DNA of 64,000 bases from Nitrospirillum pindoramense (GCF_007827955.1 NZ_VITR01000002.1:124001-188000); one strand, 5' to 3'; shown: positions 44,905 through 52,990, counted from the stretch's first letter. A program made the numbers and translations. The notes: a model not told the origin generated them from the letters alone.

Positions 44905-45854
44905 CCCATCCCTCCAGCCCCGGGCTGTTCCCCGAGGGCGACACCCCGCGCAGCCGCATCGCGTACGAGACGCGGCGGACGACGCAGAAGGCCGCCCAGG
45001 CCGCCAACCGCCGCCGCGCCGTTCCGCGCTGGCAACAGTTCCTGGGCCGCCGGGCCACCATCATCGTGCCGCTGGCCCTGGTCGGCGGCCTTGCGCTTTG
45101 GGGCTGGGCCAGCGGCAAGCTGACCGCCGCCGGCAACGCCGTGGACGCCGCCTTCCTGGACATCACCGCCCGCGGCGGCCTGCAGGTGCAGGAAGTGCTG
45201 GTCAAGGGCCGCAAGGAAACCGACGGCGCCCAGGTCCTGGCGGCGCTGGGCGTAGAGCGCGGTTCGCCCATCCTGGGCTTCGACCCGCACGCGGCGCGCA
45301 AGCAGCTGGAGCAGATCCCCTGGATCGCCAGCGCCCGTATCGAGCGGCGCCTGCCCGACACCCTGTTCGTCGTGCTGACGGAACGCCAGCCCATGGCCAT
45401 CTGGCAGCGCGAGCAGAAGCTGGCCCTGGTCGATGCCGAAGGCACGGTGCTGACCGACCACAATCTGGATCACTTCCCCAACCTGCCCATCCTGGTCGGC
45501 GAGGGTGCCCCCAAGCAGGGCCGTGCCCTGCTGGCGGCGCTGGCGTCCGAGCCCGCCATCCAGTCCCGCGTCGACGCCGCCGTGCTGGTGGGCGCCCGGC
45601 GCTGGGACCTGCACCTCAAGGGCGGGATGGAAGTGCGCCTGCCGGAATTGAATTACGACGCGGCCATCCATCAGCTGGCCGCCCTTGAAGCATCGGACAA
45701 GATTTTGGAACGCGATGTGGTCGCCATCGACCTGCGCGTGCCGGACCGGCTTGTTGTCCAGGCGTCGCCCGCCGCGATCGCGGCCAAAGCGGCGGCGAAG
45801 GCAGCGGACAAAAAGCGCCAGGCGGCCGCCCAGGCGGCGGCGAAGAAGAACTGA
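44892..45854 (+). CDS. ftsQ: Cell-division protein FtsQ
   Basis: A 320-residue bitopic protein linking the Z-ring to FtsL/FtsB. A basic cytoplasmic N-terminus (about 60 residues) leads into one TM, TIIVPLALVGGLALWGWAS. The POTRA domain starts GGLQVQEVLVKGRKETDG, and the FtsQ domain has PWIASARIERRLPDTLFV and ERQPMAIWQ. The last 30 residues are an Ala/Lys-rich tail. ATG 44892 lies inside ddl. Confidence 0.92.
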   Translation: MPRVTHPSSPGLFPEGDTPRSRIAYETRRTTQKAAQAANRRRAVPRWQQFLGRRATIIVPLALVGGLALWGWASGKLTAAGNAVDAAFLDITARGGLQVQEVLVKGRKETDGAQVLAALGVERGSPILGFDPHAARKQLEQIPWIASARIERRLPDTLFVVLTERQPMAIWQREQKLALVDAEGTVLTDHNLDHFPNLPILVGEGAPKQGRALLAALASEPAIQSRVDAAVLVGARRWDLHLKGGMEVRLPELNYDAAIHQLAALEASDKILERDVVAIDLRVPDRLVVQASPAAIAAKAAAKAADKKRQAAAQAAAKKN

Positions 45855-45867
45855 GGCGGACCAGACC

Positions 45868-47145
45868 ATGGCATTCACCGTAACCGGCCGGTCCAAGCCC
45901 AAGCGCGTGGCGCGCGGCGGCACCATCGCGGCGCTCGACGTGGGCAGCAGCAAGGTCGTGTGCTTCATCGCCCGGGTGGAGGAGCCCGGGGCCATCCGCG
46001 TGGTCGGCATCGGCCACCAGGTGTCGCGCGGCGTGCGCGCCGGCGCCATCGTGGACATGGAGGCGGCGGAGACCGCCATCGGCACGGCCGTCCATGCCGC
46101 CGAGACCATGGCCGGCGAGCAGATCCGCGAGGTGCTGGTGGGCCTGTCCGGCGGCCAGCCGGAAAGCCAGACTCTGACGGTGGAAACGGGCATCTCGGGA
46201 TCCGAGATCACCGACCATGATCTGCGCCGGGCGCTGGCCCATGCCCGCAACCTGAACGTCTCCGCCGACGCGGAGCTGATCCACTCCATCCCCGTGGGCT
46301 ACACGGTGGACGGCTCCAGCGGCATCCGCGATCCCCGCGGCATGGTGGGGGAGAGGCTGGGCGTGCGCCTGCATGTGGTGACGGCGGCAGCCGGCCCGGT
46401 GCGCAACCTCAACTCATGCGTCGGCCGCTGCCACCTGGGTGTGGAAGGCTTCGTCATGTCCCCCTTCGCCGCAGGCCTGTCCTGCCTGGTGGAGGATGAG
46501 ATGGACCTGGGCGTCACCCTGATCGACATGGGCGGTGGCACCACCAGCATCTCCGTCTTCTTCGACGGCAAGATGGTGTGGACGGACAGCGTGCCCATCG
46601 GCGGCAGCCATGTCACCAGCGACATCGCCCGGGGGCTGACCACGCCGCTGGCCCATGCGGAGCGGCTGAAGACCCTGTACGGCAGCGCCCTGCCCGCCCC
46701 ATCGGACGAGCGCGAGATCATCGACGTGCCGCAGATCGGGGAAGAGGACCGGGCCCAGGCCCACCACGTCCCGAAGTCCCTGCTGGTCGGCATCATCCAG
46801 CCCCGGCTGGAGGAGGTGTTCGAGTTCGTGCGTGGCCGCCTGGACGCCTCGGGTTTCGCCAAGCTGGCCGGCCGCCGCGTGGTGCTGACCGGCGGCGCCA
46901 GCCAGCTGCCCGGCATGCGCGAGCTGGCCCAGCAGGTGCTGGACAAGCAGGTGCGGCTGGGCCGCCCCTTGCGCATCGGCGGCCTGGCGGAATCCGTGGG
47001 GGGCCCCGCCTTCTCCGCCGCCGCCGGCCTGCTGGCCTACGCCGTGCAACAACATGCCGAGGCCCCGGCCTTGGCCCCCTTGATGGAGCCCGCCGGCACC
47101 GGCTGGCTGGGCCGCATGGGCAACTGGCTGAGGGACAACTTATGA
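45868..47145 (+). CDS. ftsA: Cell-division protein FtsA
   Basis: A 425-residue actin-fold protein that anchors FtsZ to the membrane. [17 protein letters not shown] is the phosphate-1 loop, the SHS2/1C region lies around residues 85-165, [18 protein letters not shown] is phosphate-2, and [17 protein letters not shown] the adenosine motif. The C-terminal amphipathic membrane-targeting helix is [19 protein letters not shown] precedes ATG 45868, 13 bases after ftsQ. Confidence 0.95.
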   Translation: MAFTVTGRSKPKRVARGGTIAALDVGSSKVVCFIARVEEPGAIRVVGIGHQVSRGVRAGAIVDMEAAETAIGTAVHAAETMAGEQIREVLVGLSGGQPESQTLTVETGISGSEITDHDLRRALAHARNLNVSADAELIHSIPVGYTVDGSSGIRDPRGMVGERLGVRLHVVTAAAGPVRNLNSCVGRCHLGVEGFVMSPFAAGLSCLVEDEMDLGVTLIDMGGGTTSISVFFDGKMVWTDSVPIGGSHVTSDIARGLTTPLAHAERLKTLYGSALPAPSDEREIIDVPQIGEEDRAQAHHVPKSLLVGIIQPRLEEVFEFVRGRLDASGFAKLAGRRVVLTGGASQLPGMRELAQQVLDKQVRLGRPLRIGGLAESVGGPAFSAAAGLLAYAVQQHAEAPALAPLMEPAGTGWLGRMGNWLRDNL

Positions 47146-47188
47146 CCCCGGCCATCTCCCTGCAGAAATTCAGGCCGCCCCCATCGCG

Positions 47189-47206
47189 CCCGTCCGCCAG
47201 GACGGG
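47189..47206 (+). promoter_or_regulatory. Hairpin in the ftsA-ftsZ spacer
   Basis: CCCGTCC (47189-47195) pairs perfectly with GGACGGG (47200-47206) around GCCA. It has no U-tract and lies 97 bases before the ftsZ ATG, in a 157-base spacer that otherwise holds no gene. It could be part of an ftsZ leader. Confidence 0.3.
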
Positions 47207-47302
47207 TCGATGTACCGGCCCCCGATCCGTCGGTCGAAGACCGAAACACACCAAAGACCTAACCGCACCGTATTCCGGACGCTCCGCAAAGGGGACAACG
47301 CC

Positions 47303-49069
47303 ATGACCATCAAAGTCACCATTCCGCCGGTGGAAGTGCTGACCCGCCCGCGCATCACCGTGTTCGGTGTCGGCGGCGCCGGCGGCAACGCCGTCAACAA
47401 CATGATCCGCTCCAACCTGGAAGGGGTGGAGTTCGTGGTCGCCAACACCGACGCGCAGGCGTTGACCGGCAGCGAGGCGACCAAGCGCCTGCAGCTGGGC
47501 AGCACCATCACCCGCGGCCTGGGCGCCGGCTCGCGCCCGGACGTGGGCCGGGCCGCCGCCGAGGAGCAGCTGGAGGAGATCCTCTCCTACCTGGAAGGCA
47601 CCAACATGTGCTTCATCACCGCCGGCATGGGCGGTGGCACGGGCACGGGCGCCGCCCCGGTGATCGCGCGCGCCGCGCGGGAACAGGGCATCCTGACCGT
47701 GGGCGTGGTGACCAAGCCCTTCCACTTCGAAGGCGCGCACCGCATGCGCATCGCCGAATCCGGCATCAATGAGCTGGCCGGCTACGTTGACACGCTGATC
47801 ATCATTCCCAACCAGAACCTGTTCCGGGTGGCGAATGAGAAGACCACGTTCGCCGACGCCTTCAAGATGGCCGACGACGTGCTGCACTCCGGCGTGCGCG
47901 GCGTGACCGACCTGATGGTCATGCCCGGCCTGATCAACCTGGACTTCGCCGACATCCGCACCGTGATGACGGAGATGGGCAAGGCCATGATGGGCACGGG
48001 CGAGGCCACCGGTGAGCGCCGGGCCGTGGAGGCCGCGGAGGCCGCCATCAGCAACCCACTGCTGGACGACGTGTCGATGAAGGGTGCCCGCGGCGTCCTG
48101 ATCAACATCACCGGCGGCTACGACATGACCCTGTTCGAGGTGGATGAGGCGGCCAACCGCATCCGCGACGAGGTCGACCCCGACGCCAACATCATCTTCG
48201 GCTCCACCTTCGACGCCCAGTTGGATGGCAAGATGCGGGTGTCGGTCGTGGCCACGGGCATCGAGACCCTGGCCGGCCAGCAGCCGCGCCAGCAGCCGGC
48301 CGCTCCGCAATTGTCGGTCGTCAGCACCAGCGCCGTGCGCCGCGCCCCCGCCCCGGCGACCACGCCGTCGGTCAGCACGCCGGTGCGCCCCGCCACGGCC
48401 AGCTATCACTCCACGCTGACGCCGGCCCCGGTGGCGCCCACGGCCACGGCCTCCGCCCCGACCGCGCCGGCCGCAACGCCCGCCGCGGCCCCGGTCGCGG
48501 CCGCCGCCCCGGCGCCGCAGATGGCCGTATCCGCGCCGTCACCCTACAGCCCGGTTGAGACGACACCCGCGCCGGTCGCCGAGATGGGGCCGGAGCCGGT
48601 GGCCGAGCAGCCCGCCCCCCGTGCCGAGGTGCCGATGCGCGCGCCGGCCCCGGGTGCCCTGCGTGGCGAGCGCGGCGCCGGCGGCTTCATCCCGCCGCGT
48701 CCGGCCGATGCCGGTCCGCGCCTGGGTGCGCCCAACCCTGAGCGTTACGCACCGCCGCAGGCGGAGCCGCGCAAGAAGGGCATCTTCCAGCGCATGTTCG
48801 GCTTTGGCGGCGACGAGCCGGCCCCGGCCCCGCAGGTCCAGCACCCGCAGCCGATGCCGCGCCAGCCGGCCCCCGCCGCGCATTACACGCCGCAGCAGCA
48901 TGCCCCGCAGGTCCAACATCAGCAGCCGGTGCAGCAGCACGCCCCGGCCCCGCAGATGGCACCCCGCCAACCCGCCCCCGCCGTCCACCAGGAGCCGGGC
49001 CTGGGCCGCGCTCCGGGCGAGGACAGCTCGCTGGACATCCCCGCTTTCCTGCGTCGCCAGGCGAACTGA
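47303..49069 (+). CDS. ftsZ: Cell-division protein FtsZ
   Basis: A 588-residue tubulin-like GTPase that forms the Z-ring. [18 protein letters not shown] opens the GTP domain, the tubulin signature is [15 protein letters not shown], and [20 protein letters not shown] the T7 loop. The folded part ends near residue 320. A disordered linker of about 250 residues rich in Ala, Pro and Gln follows, then the C-terminal peptide [13 protein letters not shown] that binds FtsA. Alphaproteobacterial FtsZ often has a long linker; this one is among the longer. GGGGAC precedes ATG 47303. Confidence 0.97.
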   Translation: MTIKVTIPPVEVLTRPRITVFGVGGAGGNAVNNMIRSNLEGVEFVVANTDAQALTGSEATKRLQLGSTITRGLGAGSRPDVGRAAAEEQLEEILSYLEGTNMCFITAGMGGGTGTGAAPVIARAAREQGILTVGVVTKPFHFEGAHRMRIAESGINELAGYVDTLIIIPNQNLFRVANEKTTFADAFKMADDVLHSGVRGVTDLMVMPGLINLDFADIRTVMTEMGKAMMGTGEATGERRAVEAAEAAISNPLLDDVSMKGARGVLINITGGYDMTLFEVDEAANRIRDEVDPDANIIFGSTFDAQLDGKMRVSVVATGIETLAGQQPRQQPAAPQLSVVSTSAVRRAPAPATTPSVSTPVRPATASYHSTLTPAPVAPTATASAPTAPAATPAAAPVAAAAPAPQMAVSAPSPYSPVETTPAPVAEMGPEPVAEQPAPRAEVPMRAPAPGALRGERGAGGFIPPRPADAGPRLGAPNPERYAPPQAEPRKKGIFQRMFGFGGDEPAPAPQVQHPQPMPRQPAPAAHYTPQQHAPQVQHQQPVQQHAPAPQMAPRQPAPAVHQEPGLGRAPGEDSSLDIPAFLRRQAN

Positions 49070-49124
49070 CCCTGGTGAATTGATGCCCGTCGTGTGACTG
49101 GCATCACTGCATTGCATCATGTCG

Positions 49125-49156
49125 AGGGCCGCCCCCCGCAGGGAAGCGGCCCTTTT
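49125..49156 (+). terminator. Terminator of the dcw cluster after ftsZ
   Basis: AGGGCCGC (49125-49132) pairs with GCGGCCCT (49146-49153), followed by TTTTC. It ends the long rightward transcript 56 bases after the ftsZ stop. Confidence 0.8.
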
Positions 49157-49562
49157 CATTTGCGGCGAAAAGAAGGCGAAATTGCATTTGTGCTCAAGTA
49201 GATACGCATAGCGCCGCGTAACATTCGGTAACAAAGAGTGATTTGATGCCTGGCGCCTACGTTGTTACTTAGGCAGCGTGACGTTCCGCTTTGGATGCAC
49301 CGCAACACGCGGTGAAAGCCAAGGCGGAGGGTCAAGCCCAAGGCGGCAAGGCGGCACGGTCGAAAATTAGACCGCAAGCCGGACCGGTCGCCGGACGTGG
49401 ATGACAGGGCTCGCAGTCGCGATTGAGGCAGTCACGGTTGGACCGCCCGCTCCGTCCCTCCCCGTCCGAACCCAAGCCCCCAGGGATGAAACCTTGGGGC
49501 GAGCGTGATGCAGGAAAGGCCCCGGCCCATCCGTATCACGGCCGAATAAGGAAGTTGGAACC
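49157..49562. other. Spacer between ftsZ and lpxC
   Basis: A 406-base gap holding no coding frame I can support. TTGATG (about 49243) and TTACTT (about 49265) are a weak promoter pair, flanked by inverted GTAAC/GTTAC motifs. lpxC probably has its own promoter here. Confidence 0.35.
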
Positions 49563-50519
49563 GTGTACGCCGATCGTGAACCCATCATCGCCGCCCGCCA
49601 GCAGACGCTGAAGGCCCCCATCAATTGCACCGGTGTCGGCCTGCATTCCGGCCTGCCCGTTGCCATGACGATGCGCCCGGCGCCGGTGAACACCGGCATC
49701 GTCTTCCGTCGGGTGGATCTGCTGCGCGGCGGCGCGACGGAGGCCCAGGCCACCGTCCCAGCCCGCTGGGACGCGGTGGTGGACACCCGCCTGTGCACGG
49801 TGGTGGCCAACGCCACCGGCGCGACGGTGGGCACGGTTGAGCATGTCATGTCGGCCCTGCGTGGCTGCGGCATCGACAACCTGGTCATCGACCTGGACGG
49901 CGCCGAAGTTCCCATCATGGACGGCAGCGCCGCCCCCTTCGTGTTCCTGATCGAATGCGCCGGCATCGCCCAGCAGGACGCCGCCCGCCGCGTCATCCGC
50001 GTGCTGCGCCCCGTGTCGGTGGTGGAGGGCGAGAAGGTCGCCACCCTGACCCCCGCCTCGGGCTCCAGCTTCGCGTTCGAGATCGACTTCGCCAGCGCCG
50101 CCGTGCGCCGCCAGGAAGGTTTCGTCCGGCTGGAAGCCGAAAGCTTCAAGGATGAGGTGGCCGAGGCCCGCACCTTCGGCTTCCTGCAGGAAGTGGACAT
50201 GCTGCGCCGTGCCGGCCTGGCCCGGGGCGGTTCCATGGACAACGCCATTGTCATCGACGGCGACCGCGTCCTGAATGAGGGTGGCCTGCGCTTCGATGAC
50301 GAGTTCGTGCGCCACAAGATCCTGGACGCCGTGGGCGACCTGTACATGGCGGGTCACGCCATCGTCGGTCACTACTCCGGCATCCGGTCGGGCCACGCCC
50401 TGAACAACAAGCTGCTGCATGCCCTGTTCGCCGACGCCTCCGCTTACGAGATCGTCGAAGAGGTGGATGCCGCCTTCGTTCCGGCCTGGGAGCGTCCGCG
50501 CCTGGCCGCCACCGCCTGA
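49563..50519 (+). CDS. lpxC: UDP-3-O-acyl-N-acetylglucosamine deacetylase
   Basis: A 318-residue zinc enzyme catalysing the committed step of lipid A synthesis. The motifs are [25 protein letters not shown] (first zinc His), [20 protein letters not shown], and the second zinc pair in [20 protein letters not shown] followed by the catalytic His in [10 protein letters not shown]. The start is GTG 49563, with AAGGAAG upstream. It follows the dcw cluster, as in many Gram-negatives. Confidence 0.95.
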   Translation: MYADREPIIAARQQTLKAPINCTGVGLHSGLPVAMTMRPAPVNTGIVFRRVDLLRGGATEAQATVPARWDAVVDTRLCTVVANATGATVGTVEHVMSALRGCGIDNLVIDLDGAEVPIMDGSAAPFVFLIECAGIAQQDAARRVIRVLRPVSVVEGEKVATLTPASGSSFAFEIDFASAAVRRQEGFVRLEAESFKDEVAEARTFGFLQEVDMLRRAGLARGGSMDNAIVIDGDRVLNEGGLRFDDEFVRHKILDAVGDLYMAGHAIVGHYSGIRSGHALNNKLLHALFADASAYEIVEEVDAAFVPAWERPRLAATA

Positions 50520-50611
50520 TCCGTCATTACAGATCAGACGAAACCACGCCGTTCTCCGTCCGGCCAACAAGCACCAGAATCAAACAAACACCAATAACTG
50601 AGCCTCAAACG

Positions 50612-50649
50612 AAAAGGCCTCCTTCCCCATCTCGGGAAGAAGGCCTTTT
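50612..50649. terminator. Bidirectional terminator, lpxC and peptide unit A
   Basis: AAAAGGCC (50612-50619) pairs with GGCCTTTT (50642-50649), with an inner CTTCCC/GGGAAG helix. It ends lpxC on the plus strand and peptide unit A on the minus strand. Confidence 0.85.
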
Positions 50650-50699
50650 CCGTTTCCGGCCGGGACTGCCCGGCCGCCAGGTCTGGATCGGCGCGCCCC

Positions 50700-50837
50700 T
50701 CACAGCATGGCATTGATGCACAGGGCCATGACGGCGGCGATGGACAGCATGCCGGCGGTCTCGACGATGGCGGACAGGCGGGCGGCGAAGCCGGTGGTGA
50801 CGGCGGTTTCGGTGGCGGTGATGGCGGCGGTGGTCAT
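50700..50837 (-). CDS. Small membrane peptide A1 (type 1)
   Basis: A 45-residue peptide. The N-terminal half is polar and Thr-rich (MTTAAITATETAVTTGF), followed by ARLSAIVETAGML and a hydrophobic C-terminal helix, SIAAVMALCINAML, which ends at the stop. A strong AAGGGGA lies nine bases before ATG 50837. It is the second gene of unit A, 77 bases after A2. Its product is identical to B1. There is no signal peptide and no family match known to me; a bitopic membrane peptide with its C-terminus in or at the far face is the simplest reading. Confidence 0.75.
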   Translation of the reverse strand: MTTAAITATETAVTTGFAARLSAIVETAGMLSIAAVMALCINAML

Positions 50838-50914
50838 GATCTTGGTCCCCTTTTGAATGATGATCGCTGGTCGGGCGATGGTCGGTTGGCAGGAAGTGGC
50901 GGGTCCGGCGGCGG

Positions 50915-51052
50915 TTACAGCATGGCGTTGATGCTGGCGGCGATCAGCAGGGCCACGGCCATCATGGCCACGCCCTCGACAACGGCGATGTCGGGCAACA
51001 CCTTGAAAAAGCGGAAGGAAGCGGTGCGGCTGGAAGCGGCGAAGGCGGTCAT
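50915..51052 (-). CDS. Small membrane peptide A2 (type 2)
   Basis: A 45-residue peptide. The basic aromatic N-terminus SSRTASFRFFKVLP precedes an acidic turn, DIAVVEG, and a hydrophobic helix VAMMAVALLIAASINAML ending at the stop. GGAG lies six bases before ATG 51052; an ATG at 51064 is in frame but has no site. It is the first gene behind the sigma-54-type promoter at 51095-51111. Confidence 0.75.
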   Translation of the reverse strand: MTAFAASSRTASFRFFKVLPDIAVVEGVAMMAVALLIAASINAML

Positions 51053-51094
51053 TTCTGTCTCCATCGGTGCGTTGGTCGGTGATGTCCCTATAAA

Positions 51095-51111
51095 AGCAAG
51101 GGCCGTGCCAA
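51095..51111 (-). promoter_or_regulatory. Sigma-54 promoter, unit A
   Basis: On the minus strand TTGGCACGGCCCTTGCT matches the RpoN consensus TGGCACG-N4-TTGCW at every fixed base, with the exact GG-N10-GC spacing. It lies 43 bases before the A2 ATG, leaving a leader of about 30 bases that contains GGAG. Confidence 0.85.
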
Positions 51112-51244
51112 CTCATCGAAATGGCGGGAAGCCTGGGGTTTGAGCCTCCATCCACCACCTCCACGCCACGCGGCCGCCAGAATTTAGCCTCAATGGCAAC
51201 TTAGTGTTAGAATGAACCACTTCGTTCCGTGCAGGAATGGACAC

Positions 51245-51283
51245 TGTCCGATTACGGACACTCCCAGTGTTCACGGGCGGACG
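51245..51283 (-). promoter_or_regulatory. Enhancer-like sites, unit A
   Basis: TGTCCGATTACGGACA (51245-51260) has inverted TGTCCG arms around four bases. A degenerate copy, TGTTCACGGGCGGACG (51268-51283), starts 23 bp away. The first site begins 135 bp beyond the -24 box, a typical distance for a sigma-54 activator site. Both conform to TGT-N10-AC(A/G). Confidence 0.7.
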
Positions 51284-51424
51284 ATGGCGTAGGACGCGCC
51301 AGGCTCCGCACAACAGACCTCCCTCGGAAGGGCTTATGCACCGATGCTTCAGGGAGAAAAGCGGGGCGTTTGGTTTTTCGAAGAGGGCCACTACGGCGGC
51401 GCCCAACCCTGACGCCCAAAAGCG

Positions 51425-51459
51425 AAAGGCCCTCTTCCCCAGCGGAAAGAAGGCCTTTT
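51425..51459 (-). terminator. Terminator of peptide unit B
   Basis: AAAGGCC (51425-51431) pairs with GGCCTTTT (51452-51459), with an inner CTTCC/GGAAG helix. On the minus strand it comes 68 bases after the B1 stop and closely resembles the unit A terminator. The minus-strand tail is TTTCGCTTTT. Confidence 0.75.
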
Positions 51460-51526
51460 CGATTGTGCCGGAACCCCGGCCGGCGCGCCCCAATCCCAGC
51501 AGGGCGCGCGATTGATCAGCCTGGTC

Positions 51527-51664
51527 TCACAGCATGGCATTGATGCACAGGGCCATGACAGCGGCGATGGACAGCATGCCGGCGGTCTCGACGATGGCGG
51601 ACAGGCGGGCGGCGAAGCCGGTGGTGACGGCGGTTTCGGTGGCGGTGATGGCGGCGGTGGTCAT
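51527..51664 (-). CDS. Small membrane peptide B1 (type 1)
   Basis: This 45-residue product is identical to A1. I saw one base difference between the two coding regions, a synonymous Ala codon change (GCC to GCT). The ribosome site AAGGGGA and the whole upstream spacer are also identical. It lies exactly 827 bp from A1 and is the second gene of unit B. Perfect product conservation next to changes in the neighbouring B2 suggests either a very recent copy or strong selection. Confidence 0.75.
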   Translation of the reverse strand: MTTAAITATETAVTTGFAARLSAIVETAGMLSIAAVMALCINAML

Positions 51665-51741
51665 GATCTTGGTCCCCTTTTGAATGATGATCGCTGGTCG
51701 GGCGATGGTCGGTTGGCAGGAAGCAGCGGGTCTGACGGCGG

Positions 51742-51879
51742 TTACAGCATGGCGTTGATGCTGGCGGCGATCAGCAGGGCCACGGCCATCATGGCCACGC
51801 CCTCGACAACGGCGATGTCGGGCAACCCCTTGAAAAAACGGAAGGAAGCGGTGCGGCTGGAAGCGGTGAAGGCGGTCAT
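51742..51879 (-). CDS. Small membrane peptide B2 (type 2)
   Basis: A 45-residue paralogue of A2 differing at two residues (Ala5 to Thr and Val18 to Gly). The RTASFRFFK segment and the C-terminal helix are unchanged. GGAG precedes ATG 51879, and the sigma-54 promoter is 43 bases upstream. The frame stays open 21 codons further upstream, through the promoter, which I take as chance. Confidence 0.75.
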   Translation of the reverse strand: MTAFTASSRTASFRFFKGLPDIAVVEGVAMMAVALLIAASINAML

Positions 51880-51921
51880 TTCTGTCTCCATCGGTGCGTT
51901 GGTCGGTGATGTCCCTATATT

Positions 51922-51938
51922 AGCAAGGGGTGTGCCAA
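51922..51938 (-). promoter_or_regulatory. Sigma-54 promoter, unit B
   Basis: TTGGCACACCCCTTGCT on the minus strand. It keeps the GG-N10-GC core and both conserved ends and differs from unit A in only two bases of the inner region. It is 827 bp from the unit A promoter. Confidence 0.83.
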
Positions 51939-52071
51939 CCATTCGAAATGGCGGAAATCCTGGGGTTTAGACCCTGTCGCCCCACACCCTCGCCACAGCA
52001 TCGCCAGATTTTTGCCTTAATGACGATTTAGTGGCGATTTCAGATACCTCCCGCTGTGCGGTGACGAACAC

Positions 52072-52111
52072 TGTCCGTATACGGACACCCCGCGCTGTCC
52101 GCCGGCGGACG
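52072..52111 (-). promoter_or_regulatory. Enhancer-like sites, unit B
   Basis: TGTCCGTATACGGACA (52072-52087) is a perfect 16-bp palindrome. The second site, TGTCCGCCGGCGGACG (52096-52111), starts 24 bp away and is nearly perfect. The first site again begins 135 bp beyond the -24 box. Confidence 0.72.
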
Positions 52112-52132
52112 CCACCGCCCAGCCCAAAAGCG

Positions 52133-52168
52133 AAAGGCCCTCTTCCACATTTGGGAAGAAGGCCTTTT
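52133..52168 (-). terminator. Terminator of peptide unit C
   Basis: AAAGGCC (52133-52139) pairs with GGCCTTTT (52161-52168), with an inner CTTCC/GGGAAG helix. It lies 66 bases after the C1 stop on the minus strand. The minus-strand tail is TTTCGCTTTT, as in unit B. Confidence 0.75.
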
Positions 52169-52233
52169 CGTTTGCGCCGGAACCCCGGCCAGCGCGCCCC
52201 ATCACGGCAGGGCGCGCGGATTATTCAGCGGTG

Positions 52234-52374
52234 TCACAGCATGGCGTTGATGCACAGCGCGATGATGGCGGCGACACCCAGCATGCCGGCGACCTCAACC
52301 AGACCGGTCATGCGGCTCATCAGGTTAGGGGTGGCGGTGCGGCTAGCGGTATGGCTGGTCGTGATGGTGGTCAT
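52234..52374 (-). CDS. Small membrane peptide C1 (type 1)
   Basis: A 46-residue type 1 peptide. The polar N-terminus (MTTITTSHTASRTATPN) has diverged from A1/B1, but LVEVAGMLGVAAIIALCINAML keeps the shared core. AAGGGGA is placed before ATG 52374. It is the third and last gene of unit C. Confidence 0.72.
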   Translation of the reverse strand: MTTITTSHTASRTATPNLMSRMTGLVEVAGMLGVAAIIALCINAML

Positions 52375-52441
52375 AATGGCTATCCCCTTCTCTTCTGGCG
52401 GGCCGCGGGTCGGGCGGCGGTTGAACGGTGATCGGTCAGGC

Positions 52442-52588
52442 TTACAGCATGGCGTTGATGCAGAGCGCGATGACGGCGGCGACGCCCAGCATGCCGGCGG
52501 TTTCGACCAGGCCGGTCAGGCGACTCATCAGGCCAGGGACGACAGTACGGCGGGCGGCGGCGCGACGGGGGACGGTCAGGATGGTCAT
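52442..52588 (-). CDS. Small membrane peptide C2 (type 1)
   Basis: A 48-residue type 1 peptide, with an Arg-rich N-terminus (VPRRAAARRTVV) unlike the Thr-rich ends of its relatives. The second half, LMSRLTGLVETAGMLGVAAV then IALCINAML, is close to C1, which suggests that C1 and C2 arose by duplication inside unit C. AAGGGA precedes ATG 52588, which lies 32 bases after the C3 stop. Confidence 0.72.
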   Translation of the reverse strand: MTILTVPRRAAARRTVVPGLMSRLTGLVETAGMLGVAAVIALCINAML

Positions 52589-52620
52589 GATGGCGTTTCC
52601 CTTCGGTCAAGCTGTCTGGA

Positions 52621-52758
52621 TCAAAGCATCGCGTTGACGCTGACGCTGATCACCAGCGCCACGGCCAGCATGGCGACGGACTCGATGAGGTCGGTGCTGG
52701 GCAAGTACTTGAAAAAGCGGAAGGAAGCGGTGCGGGGCGCGGCGGTGAAGGACGACAT
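52621..52758 (-). CDS. Small membrane peptide C3 (type 2)
   Basis: A 45-residue type 2 peptide. RTASFRFFKYLP is conserved with A2/B2, then STDLIES and the helix VAMLAVALVISVSVNAML. GGAG lies six bases before ATG 52758; an in-frame ATG at 52770 is less likely. It is the first gene of unit C, behind the sigma-54 promoter at 52802-52818. Confidence 0.73.
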   Translation of the reverse strand: MSSFTAAPRTASFRFFKYLPSTDLIESVAMLAVALVISVSVNAML

Positions 52759-52801
52759 GTTTTTCTCCATCGGAGGCGGTTGGTGAGGATGACCCCTTAT
52801 C

Positions 52802-52818
52802 AGCAAGGGGTGTGCCAA
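52802..52818 (-). promoter_or_regulatory. Sigma-54 promoter, unit C
   Basis: TTGGCACACCCCTTGCT on the minus strand, the same sequence as unit B although the flanking DNA of unit C has diverged. The GG-N10-GC spacing is kept. Confidence 0.83.
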
Positions 52819-52951
52819 CCGCCGAAACCCGCGGATTTCCGTCGGTCACGGCTTAAGGTTTATGGGTCATTGACTAGCGGTCGCCACTAAATGGCCGCAT
52901 TCGCCACATTTGGCAAATACGGCTACCATTTCAGCGTACGGAATCGCCCAC

Positions 52952-52990
52952 TGTCCGCAAACGGACAGTTTTATCGTCCGCCGCTGGACA
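52952..52990 (-). promoter_or_regulatory. Enhancer-like sites, unit C
   Basis: TGTCCGCAAACGGACA (52952-52967), with arms extended to ACTGTCCG/CGGACAGT, and a second site CGTCCGCCGCTGGACA (52975-52990) starting 23 bp away. The 135-bp distance to the -24 box is the same as in units A and B, although the sequence in between is largely different. Confidence 0.72.

Larger units (their letters stand above)
50700..51937. repeat. Tandem duplication of units A and B, 827-bp period
   Basis: Every element of unit A recurs in unit B at an offset of exactly 827 bp: both genes, the sigma-54 promoter and the first enhancer site. The stretch from the type 1 stop to the -24 box (50700-51110 and 51527-51937) is nearly identical. 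Similarity falls between promoter and enhancer, which argues for selection on the two ends or for local gene conversion. Unit C is a more diverged third copy. Confidence 0.85.

Noticed and set aside
51879..51942. 21-codon upstream extension of peptide B2
   Set aside because: It would place coding sequence over the sigma-54 -24/-12 box, and the frame is not kept with a start in unit A.
50612..52990. CRISPR array or insertion-sequence repeats
   Set aside because: The repeat unit is 827 bp, contains genes with ribosome sites and promoters, and has neither short regular spacers nor transposase or terminal inverted repeats.
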